A stretch of 64,000 nucleotides of DNA from Chloroflexota bacterium (GTDB taxonomy: Bacteria; Chloroflexota; Anaerolineae; Aggregatilineales; Phototrophicaceae), in NCBI GenBank assembly GCA_016223085.1, contig JACRPS010000021.1, positions 144,243 to 208,242 on the forward strand. Direction: 5' to 3'. A program made the position numbers and the translations under genes. Positions within the stretch are counted from its first letter, which is position 1; the number at the start of each line of letters is the position of its first letter. Of this stretch, positions 16,235-25,085 are shown piece by piece. The notes below the pieces were generated by a model. It saw nothing but the letters and a program-made list of their open reading frames with translations. It was not told the DNA's origin and made no database searches.

Positions 16235-18256
16235 TCAGGTTACGACAACGCCAACCTTCTGCCAGGCGGCTGCGACGGCGCGCTTTTCTTCACTATCGGA
16301 GCCAAATAAAGTTCCGGCAGTTGAATAGGTTGCGGCGGCCAGGTGTTGAAAATCGCTGTCCGTTTTGAGCCGAAAAAGCGCCTGATACCAGATGGTCAGT
16401 GCGCGGTCCGAACCAATCTGGATCGCCGTTTCGTAAAAGGCTTTATTCGGGATGCCGGAGTTGATGCGTGTCTCGCGCCCATCTGACGTCGGCGCCAGCT
16501 CATCCATATGAGCGACCTGGGGGTCCTTGCCGATCCCAGAATCGTCGTAGGCTGTGCCCGGCGCTTTGAGCGAAACCCACGGCGATAAATCCGTCGTCCG
16601 AGAAACATCATCCCCCCTCGCCCAGGCGACACTGCCGGGCGCCAGAATCCAATCGGCGGTTTCGGCAGTCTGTCCCAGACGATTTTGTCGGATGACCGAA
16701 GCGAACACTTCCCGATAGGACCGAAATATAGCCCCGGCCTGTCCTCTGTTCTCCAGCAGTACCACATCATACAGATAAGCTGTAGAAGAGAGTTGATAAA
16801 CAACGTCCGGCAGATATTGAACCGACGGGGAAACGTAGTAACTACCGTTATCCCAGTAGGCGTTATTGATTTCCTCTTCCAACAGAATTATGGGCGGAAC
16901 ACTGCGCCGGGCGTCAAACCAATGGTTCAGAAACACGACGGCGTAGGTTGCATCCTCACAAATGATTTCCAGCGCAGCATCCAGTGTTGATGAGCAATCA
17001 GTCACCTGTTCGATCAATTCCACGTCAAATGCCTGTAACACGTGGGAAATCGGTGCAATGATGGAATGCCGCGCATTCGCGCCGACAATCACGCCTATGA
17101 TGGCACCGCGTTCGTCCACAACCAGCCCACCCTGATCGCCGGGTTGACTGATTAAGAGTGATCGAGCCACACCGTTCAGGTCCAGTATCGTGCCCTCGCC
17201 AAGGCCAACGCCTACCGAAACGTTCACGGCCTCGACCTTGCCAGTTACATAAACGTTGGTCTGGCTGGCAATATGAACCTGCGTGCCCATCGTAGGCATG
17301 CTCACACCCTGAAGCGGCTGCATTCCAGACAGAAAGGAAGCCAGTTGAACGTTATCATCCAGTTTAACAAGGCCAAGAAGCTGCGCCAGCGGAGAGTTAT
17401 TCGATACTTCGATAAATTCCCCGATACGCACATCCTCGCTTCTATTCTCTCCAGGCTGCATGACAACCGTGCCCGGAGGATGAAAGGCAGTAACCAGATA
17501 CGTCTGCTGGTTCAGGCCGCGTACAAACGGCCCGACGATTCCGATGTCTTCCCCCTCAACGGACAGAAGTTTATCGCTGGGCAAAATTGGACGGGCGCGT
17601 GTCCTTAGCATAACAGCCGGCGTTGCTGATGGGCTTCGGGTGGGAGCCGTTGTGCCGTCCGGCGTATCACTGGCCTCTGTTGTGGGTGATGCCTGTACTG
17701 CTGGCTCGAATACTCCTGCCGCGTTCAGCGCGACCAGGGTGACAATCACCAGCGCAACCGAGCCGATAGCCAGCGACATGTAGTACAGGAGGCGATGCCG
17801 TGCCTGTTTTCTGACTGGCTGAAGGGGCGCAGCCGTCTCGCTGAGCAGGGAGCCGGTAACATCTTCGCCCCCACCCGCCTGTCGTGGCGCGATTTCCGCC
17901 AGCCGGTCAATCAATGCCTCGTCGGGGAGTTTCCCGTCGCGCACGTCAACGTACTGCGTCAGCACAAACAGCGGCCAGTTTTCGCCGGCCAGCAGCAGCG
18001 GAAACAGGGGCTTGCGATAGTGTTCCGCCAGAGCGACCTCGCGCTCGACCCAGCGCGATTGTTCTGAATCGGGCGTCATAATGACGATAAAAACGGCACA
18101 GTTCTGTATGGCGGCGACGATTTCTTTCCACCAGTTTTCGCCGTATTCGATGCGCTCATCAATCCAGACGCGAAAGCCCTGTTGAAGCAGGTGTTCAGCG
18201 AGTTGCCGGGCATATGGACGATTCTTTTTGCTGTAGCTGATAAAGACGTGCGACAT
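16235..18256 (-). CDS. TIR-TM protein with degenerate trypsin-like and M4 peptidase-like domains
   Basis: The 673-residue protein has three parts. Residues 1-125 form a TIR domain (HVFISYSKKNRPYARQLAEH, ENWWKEIVAAI, with RWVEREV at 69-74 holding the likely NADase glutamate). A membrane segment lies at about 157-182. A low-complexity Thr/Pro linker leads into residues about 215-415, which look like a chymotrypsin-fold protease (TAFH at 256-259; GDQGGLVV at 373-380, with Gln375 where the catalytic Ser belongs). Residues about 430-673 match the C-terminal part of thermolysin-type M4 peptidases (RINSGIPNKAFYETAI, then QHLAAATYSTAGTLFGSDS), but the HExxH region reads YQLSS (487-491) and the second zinc site is lost. 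Both protease units appear catalytically dead, suggesting an outside sensor driving an inside TIR. It sits between galT and galK. Confidence 0.8.
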   Translation of the reverse strand: MSHVFISYSKKNRPYARQLAEHLLQQGFRVWIDERIEYGENWWKEIVAAIQNCAVFIVIMTPDSEQSRWVEREVALAEHYRKPLFPLLLAGENWPLFVLTQYVDVRDGKLPDEALIDRLAEIAPRQAGGGEDVTGSLLSETAAPLQPVRKQARHRLLYYMSLAIGSVALVIVTLVALNAAGVFEPAVQASPTTEASDTPDGTTAPTRSPSATPAVMLRTRARPILPSDKLLSVEGEDIGIVGPFVRGLNQQTYLVTAFHPPGTVVMQPGENRSEDVRIGEFIEVSNNSPLAQLLGLVKLDDNVQLASFLSGMQPLQGVSMPTMGTQVHIASQTNVYVTGKVEAVNVSVGVGLGEGTILDLNGVARSLLISQPGDQGGLVVDERGAIIGVIVGANARHSIIAPISHVLQAFDVELIEQVTDCSSTLDAALEIICEDATYAVVFLNHWFDARRSVPPIILLEEEINNAYWDNGSYYVSPSVQYLPDVVYQLSSTAYLYDVVLLENRGQAGAIFRSYREVFASVIRQNRLGQTAETADWILAPGSVAWARGDDVSRTTDLSPWVSLKAPGTAYDDSGIGKDPQVAHMDELAPTSDGRETRINSGIPNKAFYETAIQIGSDRALTIWYQALFRLKTDSDFQHLAAATYSTAGTLFGSDSEEKRAVAAAWQKVGVVVT

Positions 18257-18300
18257 ATGACCTCTGCCGGAACAGCCGCCTGCGTCCGTACCCTACTATA

Positions 18301-19002
18301 TCACGTTCTGCCGGGCGTGAGCAGCTTTTGCAGTGCCAGCAGCAGGTCTTTCGGCAGTGGATGCCGGGCGAGCGAATTCAGCCAGTGCGGATGATCCGGC
18401 GGACAGCGCACTAGCACGGCGCTCAGGTGGCGGTACTGGCGCAGGAAATCCGCCGCGTCGTCATAGCCGTGCCGTATGAAAAACTGCTCCTGCTTGGTGT
18501 CCGCCAGGGTTTTCAGGCGTTTCCCGGCGGCAGCCAGGTCGGCGGCAGTGACCGGCATTTCGGCGGCGATGAACAGGACATTGACCGCGCCAGCAGGCAT
18601 CTGCCCGGTTTTGTCACCCAGCGTTTCCGTCAGCCGGGTGATATTACCTTCGCCGGTCTGCTCTCCTACTGGGCGCAGGCGCGTGACTTCCAGATGAAAG
18701 GGCGCGCTACGGAAGGTCACGGCGAAATCCGGCCCGCATGTTTTACCGGCGGCCAGCGGTTCGTATTGTAGCGTAAACCGTTTATCGCTCAACAGGCAGC
18801 GGGCAGTTTCGAGTTCCAGCCGCACGTCTTTTAAGCCATCCTCACCCGGGGCAGTGCGAATCTTTTTGCGGATTTTTCCCTGATAGGTTTCGGCAAAAGC
18901 GCGGAATGCCTTCGATTCACGCACCCACGCTTCAAACTCCGGTCGCAGCGTGGACGCTGACTGCTCGAAGATGCTGTTGAGCAGATCATCTAGCGAAAGC
19001 AT
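18301..19002 (-). CDS. Hypothetical protein with possible PD-(D/E)XK-like core
   Basis: The 233-residue product starts MLSLDDLLNSIFEQSASTL. The open frame extends further upstream, but that part is only the shadow of galT. The ATG at 19000-19002 lies 7 bp after the galT stop. An acidic helix (RLELETARCLL) is followed by CGPDFAVTF and FHLEVTRL: the order and spacing recall a restriction-type PD-(D/E)XK nuclease core, but the usual Lys is Thr/Arg (E-V-T). It has no signal peptide or membrane segments. The family is not recognised. It precedes the TIR gene by 44 bp, so the two may be co-expressed. Confidence 0.6.
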   Translation of the reverse strand: MLSLDDLLNSIFEQSASTLRPEFEAWVRESKAFRAFAETYQGKIRKKIRTAPGEDGLKDVRLELETARCLLSDKRFTLQYEPLAAGKTCGPDFAVTFRSAPFHLEVTRLRPVGEQTGEGNITRLTETLGDKTGQMPAGAVNVLFIAAEMPVTAADLAAAGKRLKTLADTKQEQFFIRHGYDDAADFLRQYRHLSAVLVRCPPDHPHWLNSLARHPLPKDLLLALQKLLTPGRT

Positions 19003-19009
19003 AGCACCT

Positions 19010-20158
<1,149 letters not shown>

Positions 20159-20242
20159 TCAGAAAGAGACGTTCGGTTTGTCCCGTTATGAGCCGATACC
20201 TGCCGCTTGCCCCACGCGCCGGGGCGCTGCCACCCCCTACCG

Positions 20243-20270
20243 TTGACTTGTCCCCCCCCCGTGTTATAAT
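20243..20270 (+). promoter_or_regulatory. Promoter with C9 tract in the spacer
   Basis: -35 TTGACT (20243-20248) and -10 TATAAT (20265-20270) are 16 bp apart, and 9 of the spacer bases are an uninterrupted run of C (20252-20260). It drives the LysM surface protein gene starting 57 bp downstream. Slippage in the tract would change spacer length and thus promoter strength. Confidence 0.75.
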
Positions 20271-20326
20271 CCGCGCCGCTGCACAAGGCCAGCAGCACTG
20301 CGTTTAAGAGGCGGAGTATAACCATA

Positions 20327-22000
20327 ATGCGTGTCATCAGGCTTGCGATTCTGGCGTTTTTATGCCTGATATGGATTACCGGCGCCGTTGGCGCGCAGGA
20401 CGCCAGCAACCTGCTTACCAATCCGGGTTTTGAAGAGGGCAGCTTTGGCCCCTATACCCAGCGGCGCGGCGGTGAAAAACCCATTTACCTCCCGAACGGC
20501 TGGAATGCGGTGCTGCCGGCAGCGCAACGAGGTGATTACTACGAACGTGCCGACCGTGTAACCATCAACCCCCACCCGGAAACCGGCTTCCCCAAACCGC
20601 TGAAGGGCACACGCGCCCTGTCCGTAGACTGTGGTTTTGTCACCTGCACGGTATCGGTCTATCAGACTGTCAGCACGGGCATTACGCCGGGCGCCAATGT
20701 GCGCGCTGAAGCCTGGGCGCAGGTCAAAGCCTGTAATTTGCCGAAGGATGACCCTGGCCTGGGCTGCGGCTCCGCAGTGGAGTCCGGCGCCAAGACTCGC
20801 ATTGGCATTGACCCGAACGGCGGCAGCGATCCGAACGACGCCGATATTGTCTGGTCAGGTTTTATCAGCCCCCATGAACAGGGCGGGTGGCAGAAGATGA
20901 CTGTTGATGCTACCGCCACCGGCAATGCCGTTACCCTGTTCCTGTATTCGACACAGCAGAATTTTTCCGACATTAACATCACTTACTGGGATGAAGCCGC
21001 GTTAGCAGGCGGGGGCAGTGGTGGTGCAGCCCCCAGCGCCGCGACTGCCGTACCGACTGCGCCGCCCCAGGTGGCGTTTGTGGTGCCGCAGGCGCCGCAG
21101 GACGACGGTTCGATTGTCCACACCGTTCAGGCGGGGGATACGGTGGACAGCATCGCCTTTGCCTATGGTGTGACGCGCACCCAGATTCTGGAACTGAACA
21201 ATCTGGCGTCGGCGCGGTTCATCCAGCCCGGCCAGAAATTAATTGTGAAGACCGCCGAACCGCCAGCAACCGGGAATGGCGCGGCGGGCACGGAGCGTAA
21301 TCCCCCGGCGGATACCCCGCCGGAAACCGCGCCTGACAGCGGCGAAACGTTTGAAGAAGTGGTGGGCACGCTGGTGCCCGCCGATGTCCAGGCCGCTCCG
21401 CCGGAGCAGCAGCCACCGGCACAGGCAGCGCAGCCGACTGAACCGCCCGCGCCCACGCAGCTACCGCAGCCCGCGCCGGTGACGGAAGTGGCTTCCAGCG
21501 CGATTGACCCGGCAGCCACGACCGGCTCGGTGTGTGTGATGCTGTTTGACGATCAGAATCAGAACCGGATTCAGGAATCCGGTGAAGCGGCGCTGGCCGG
21601 TGGCACGATTAACCTCAGCCAGGCCGGGCAGCCGGTGGAGAGCATCCAGACCGACGGCGCGCCGGACCCGCACTGCTTTGCCGATCTCTCGATGGGGGAT
21701 TATGTTGCGGTTGCTTCTGCCCCCAGTGGCTACGGCCTGACCACCGCCAACCAGTTCCGCGTGCAGCTTAGCCCCGGCGCGACCATCAACGTGGCCTTTG
21801 GCGCGGCGCAGGGTGTGCAGCCTGCCGCCCCGCCGCCGGCGGATGCCGGCGGTCTGACGCAGGAAACCGCGTCGCAGCCTGCCGCTACGCCTTCGCTGGC
21901 CGACCAGTTGATGTCGGTCAGCGGCCTGATTGTGATCGGGCTGGCGGCGCTGGTGCTGATCGGCGGCCTGGGCCTCGCCCTGGTGATGCGGCGGCGGTAA
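20327..22000 (+). CDS. Membrane-anchored LysM and SdrD-like surface protein
   Basis: This 557-residue exported protein has a signal peptide (about 1-23, AVGAQ). A beta-rich N-terminal domain (about 28-225, starting NLLTNPGFEEGSFGPYTQ) resembles a carbohydrate-binding jelly roll. A LysM domain at about 264-307 (VHTVQAGDTVDSIAFAYGV...PGQKLIV) binds glycan such as peptidoglycan. Long Pro/Ala-rich linkers follow, then an SdrD/prealbumin-like domain (VCVMLFDDQNQNRIQESGE). One C-terminal membrane helix (LIVIGLAALVLIGGLGLALV) ends with RRR. It likely spans the envelope, anchored by its tail. The C-terminal Sdr-like unit is repeated in the next gene, suggesting duplication and common function. Confidence 0.82.
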   Translation: MRVIRLAILAFLCLIWITGAVGAQDASNLLTNPGFEEGSFGPYTQRRGGEKPIYLPNGWNAVLPAAQRGDYYERADRVTINPHPETGFPKPLKGTRALSVDCGFVTCTVSVYQTVSTGITPGANVRAEAWAQVKACNLPKDDPGLGCGSAVESGAKTRIGIDPNGGSDPNDADIVWSGFISPHEQGGWQKMTVDATATGNAVTLFLYSTQQNFSDINITYWDEAALAGGGSGGAAPSAATAVPTAPPQVAFVVPQAPQDDGSIVHTVQAGDTVDSIAFAYGVTRTQILELNNLASARFIQPGQKLIVKTAEPPATGNGAAGTERNPPADTPPETAPDSGETFEEVVGTLVPADVQAAPPEQQPPAQAAQPTEPPAPTQLPQPAPVTEVASSAIDPAATTGSVCVMLFDDQNQNRIQESGEAALAGGTINLSQAGQPVESIQTDGAPDPHCFADLSMGDYVAVASAPSGYGLTTANQFRVQLSPGATINVAFGAAQGVQPAAPPPADAGGLTQETASQPAATPSLADQLMSVSGLIVIGLAALVLIGGLGLALVMRRR

Positions 22001-22015
22001 TTCATTGCCATTCCG

Positions 22016-22044
22016 GCAGGGACATGGCGCTGCCATGTCCCTGC
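22016..22044. repeat. Palindromic intergenic repeat, copy 9
   Basis: GCAGGGACATGGC pairs with GCCATGTCCCTGC between the two surface-protein genes. The T-to-C change at the second base is matched by a compensating change on the other arm. Confidence 0.85.
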
Positions 22045-22074
22045 GTCACCCATGATTACTCAGGAGTATGGTTG

Positions 22075-22797
22075 ATGATTCGGCGACTGGTGTTCGCCCT
22101 GATGGTGTTGGTAAGCCTGTACGGGATGGTCGCCGCGCAGAGCGGCGGCCAGTTGTGTGTGCGCTCGTTTGAAGACCGCAACGGTAATGGCACGCTCGAC
22201 CCCGGCGAACCGCTGCTGACGCGCGGCGTTGGCGTCAATTTGCTCGACAGCAGCGGCGTGACAATTGCCAGCTCGCTGCTGGATACCTCTCCAACTGCCG
22301 CGCAGGGGGTGGTCTGCTTCCAGTTTCTGCCGGCGGGGCAGTACAGCGTGGTTATGACCAGCGCCGACTACACCGCCACCACGCCGGACACGATCACCAC
22401 GACCATCAGTGACAGCGGCCTGCCGACGGTAGTTGAATTTGGCGCGCGGCTGGCAGCAACGCCCACGTCAGCGGCTTCTCCCACCGGCGCACAGGCGGTG
22501 GATACCACCCGCGTTGCTGTTTCCGGCATGGCGGCCCTGCTGGTAGTGGGTTTTATGGTGTTTCTGGGCATGATCGTATTCTGGTCCGCCTTTGGCCGCC
22601 GCGCGCCGGTTGACGCGCGGGTTACGACCGGCTCGATGCGGGCGGTGCGCGACACGGGAACGGCGCCGCGAGTCAGCGATACCGGCTCGATGCGCCGTGT
22701 GACCGATACCGGCGAGGTGCGTTCGCCGCGCGACACCGGCGCGGCCCGCCGCGTGGAGGATGATGACCCCTTCCACATTCCGGACGATTTGCCGTAA
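22075..22797 (+). CDS. SdrD-like membrane protein with Thr-Gly repeat tail
   Basis: This 240-residue protein has a signal peptide (MIRRLVFALMVLVSLYGMVA). One SdrD/prealbumin-like domain is at about 25-125 (LCVRSFEDRNGNGTLDPGEP). A membrane helix lies at about 145-170. The C-terminal cytoplasmic tail of about 65 residues contains repeated RDTG/SDTG/TDTG and TGSMR units. I start at ATG 22075, 8 nt after AGGAG, rather than the longer frame that would translate the palindromic repeat. The tail repeats look like tandem phospho-threonine or docking motifs; that is inference. A strong terminator follows. Confidence 0.78.
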   Translation: MIRRLVFALMVLVSLYGMVAAQSGGQLCVRSFEDRNGNGTLDPGEPLLTRGVGVNLLDSSGVTIASSLLDTSPTAAQGVVCFQFLPAGQYSVVMTSADYTATTPDTITTTISDSGLPTVVEFGARLAATPTSAASPTGAQAVDTTRVAVSGMAALLVVGFMVFLGMIVFWSAFGRRAPVDARVTTGSMRAVRDTGTAPRVSDTGSMRRVTDTGEVRSPRDTGAARRVEDDDPFHIPDDLP

Positions 22798-22816
22798 GTG
22801 CTGCCTGAAACCACCT

Positions 22817-22880
22817 CACCCTCTGCGCACGGTGCGCAGAGGGTGAAATCCATGCCGCCGGTCTTTAGGCGGCTTTTTTT
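22817..22880 (+). terminator. Tandem hairpins ending in rho-independent terminator
   Basis: A perfect 14-bp stem CACCCTCTGCGCAC/GTGCGCAGAGGGTG (22817-22845) is followed by a second stem GCCGCC/GGCGGC (22854-22873) with a run of seven T. It ends the surface-protein transcript and insulates the ArsR operon. Confidence 0.85.
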
Positions 22881-22890
22881 ATTTCCCGAT

Positions 22891-22927
22891 TGTGACATCC
22901 CTCACGTCGTTTGTGTGATTTTTCACA
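22891..22927. promoter_or_regulatory. Two CRP/FNR-like dyads upstream of ArsR operon
   Basis: TGTGA-6 nt-TCACG (22891-22906) is one base off the CRP consensus, and TGTGA-4 nt-TCACA (22914-22927) is a perfect dyad with FNR-like spacing. They lie about 60-100 bp before the ArsR start. CRP/FNR-type control would fit an anaerobic electron-transfer operon. No such regulator is in the window. Confidence 0.45.
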
Positions 22928-22989
22928 TTCGCCACTTTTGTTAATTCGTTCGAAAATTCACATAGATCAATATTCAAACGGATTATTTT

Positions 22990-23349
22990 GTGGATACACA
23001 GTTATTTCAGGAAATCGAGATGCTGCACGAGCGCATCTGTCTGGCGCTCGGCGACCCCAAACGGCTGATGATTCTGTACCTGCTGAGCCAGCATCAGCGC
23101 AGCGTCGGCGAACTGGCCCACGAACTGGACACGCCGCAGCCCACTATTTCCCATCATCTGAAAATCCTGCGCGAGCGCTCGCTCGTTCGCACGCATAAAG
23201 ACGGAACGACCGTGTATTACGCGCTGGCCGATACGCGGGTGATCCAGGCTGTTGATCTGCTGCGCGCGGTGCTGCACGACAATCTGGCGGAGCAGGCGCG
23301 CCTGGCGGAGTTTCACGCGCTGGACGCTGAGCGCAAAGATTTAGGCTGA
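22990..23349 (+). CDS. ArsR-family transcriptional regulator
   Basis: The 119-residue winged-helix repressor starts with GTG. The ArsR DNA-recognition region reads LGDPKRLMILYLLSQHQRSVGELAHELDT and PQPTISHHLKILRERSLVRTHKDG. It has one cysteine (residue 17), so the classic CxC arsenic or two-Cys persulfide sensors (SqrR/BigR) do not fit. The effector is unknown. It is 33 bp upstream of the multiheme cytochrome gene and probably controls that operon. Confidence 0.9.
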   Translation: MDTQLFQEIEMLHERICLALGDPKRLMILYLLSQHQRSVGELAHELDTPQPTISHHLKILRERSLVRTHKDGTTVYYALADTRVIQAVDLLRAVLHDNLAEQARLAEFHALDAERKDLG

Positions 23350-23382
23350 TTAGTTTACTTCGCAGTACAACAGGGGGAACAA

Positions 23383-25050
23383 TTGATGACAGGACGGTGG
23401 TTGACCGGGCTGCTGGGAAGCGGGGGATTGCTGATTCTGCTGGGTAGTCTGGTAGCGGGCTGCGCGCCGGATACCTCCGCACCCGTGTTGCAGCAGCGCC
23501 CCGGCGCGACGCCAACCGCGCCGGCAGTCGCCGTTAACCTGCCCCCTACCGAAGTCTGGCTTGAACCCTTCACCGATACCGCCTGCCTGCAATGCCACAC
23601 CGACCAGGCCAGACTGACCGAACTTGCCAAACCGGTTGAGCCAAAGGAGTCCCTGTCCGAAGGGCCTGGCTGAGGCGGTTCCGTGGCTCCGTTGGAGCCA
23701 TGGCAGCGCGTCTGGATTGACGCCACCACCTACAGCGCCGACACCCACTCCAACATCAACTGCACCGCCTGTCACGGCGGGCAGGCGGTGGAGGACATGG
23801 ACACCGCCCATACCGGCCTGGTTGCCTCCCCGGCTACGGACGCCGTTGCAACCTGTGGCAAATGCCACCCGGACAACACGCCGGCCAATATGAACAGCCT
23901 GCATTCAACACTGCGCGGCTATGATACCGTGCTGTACGAGCGCAGCGCCCCGGAAAACCATGCCGCGCTGGAGACGATGCAGCAAAACCACTGCAATAGC
24001 TGCCACACCACCTGCGGCGACTGCCACGTCAGCCAGCCGAACTCGGTTGGCGGTGGGCTGCTGAAGGGGCATACCTTCGTCCAGACGCCGCCGATGAGCC
24101 AGACCTGCACCGCCTGTCACGGCAGCCGCGTCAAAAACGAGTACTTTGGCCTGAACGAAAACATCCCCAGCGACGTACATTTCCGCGCCCGCATGGCCTG
24201 CGCTGACTGCCACACGGGCGATGAGATTCACGGCACGACGGTCGCCGCCGATCATCGCTACGACCGGATGCAGGGGCTAGGCTGTGAATCGTGCCATGAA
24301 GACCAGATCGGCGTCGGGTCGGGCATCGAACAACACGAAATCCACGGCACGGAGTTGCTGTCCTGCCAGACCTGCCACAGCACCACCTACACCAACTGCG
24401 TCAACTGCCACGTCGAACAGACCGACGATCAGCAGCCGTTTTATACGATTGAGGAACACTCGCTCGACTTTTTGATCGGGCGTAATCCGCTGCAAAACAC
24501 CGACCGTCCGTACCGCTATGTGCCGGTGCGCCACGTGCCGGTTGACGTGAATTCGTTCAGCTTTTACGGTGATAACCTGCTGGTGAACTTCAACCGCCGC
24601 CCGACCTGGGCCTACGCGACGCCGCACAACATCCAGCGCGTCACGCCGCAGACGGAAAGCTGCACGGCCTGTCATGGCAACAACGACGTGTTTTTGACCG
24701 CCGATAAGGTGTCGCCGGCTGAACAGGCGGCCAACGCCAGCGTGATCGTAGAAGTCGCCCCGCCGCTGCCGGAAGGTTACGAGAACCGCGTCACCGGCCA
24801 GGAAGCGGCTCCGGCGGCTGAATCGGGCGGCGATTTCTGGGGTGGCGACAGCGCCGCCGAAGCCACTCCGGCGGTCAGCGGTGATAGTTTCTGGGGGAGC
24901 GAAGCCCCGGCAGCTACCCTGCCAGCCGATAGTTTCTGGGGCGGTGACGCCACTGACGCCACGCCGACGCCTGCTGGCGATGACCGCTTTTGGAGTGCGC
25001 CAGATGCCGAACCTACTGAAAGCAGTGACGATGCTTTCTGGGGAAGTTAG
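23383..25050 (+). CDS. Multiheme c-type cytochrome lipoprotein (11 hemes) with in-frame UGA, candidate selenoprotein
   Basis: The frame opens with a lipoprotein signal (lipobox LVAGC, Cys at residue 27) and the first heme site CLQCH, then meets TGA at 23671-23673 (codon 97). The same frame continues without a break to 25050 with ten more sites: CTACH, CGKCH, CNSCH, CGDCH, CTACH, CADCH, CESCH, CQTCH, CVNCH and CTACH. The second part has no signal peptide of its own, yet its hemes must be attached outside the cytoplasm, so read-through to a 555-residue protein makes sense. A 10-bp hairpin starts 7 nt after the UGA, as bacterial SECIS elements do. The alternative is a nonsense mutation or sequencing error. 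The tail carries five FWG-like repeats. It heads a cytochrome-rhodanese-NrfD operon. Confidence 0.75.
23681..23703 (+). promoter_or_regulatory. SECIS-like hairpin downstream of in-frame UGA
   Basis: CCGTGGCTCC (23681-23690) pairs over 10 bp (one G-U) with GGAGCCATGG (23694-23703) around the apical loop GTT. Seventeen nucleotides separate the UGA from the loop, and the loop begins with G. Known bacterial SECIS elements have a G at the first or second loop position at about this distance. Confidence 0.6.
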
Positions 25051-25085
25051 ATTTTTCGGGTAGATAAGACTCAAGGAGTCGTAAG

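Noticed and set aside
23383..23673. Separate 96-residue monoheme lipoprotein and a second 455-residue cytochrome gene starting at GTG 23683
   Set aside because: Both are in the same frame 9 bp apart. The second would lack an export signal and an RBS, so one gene with an internal UGA is the better reading.
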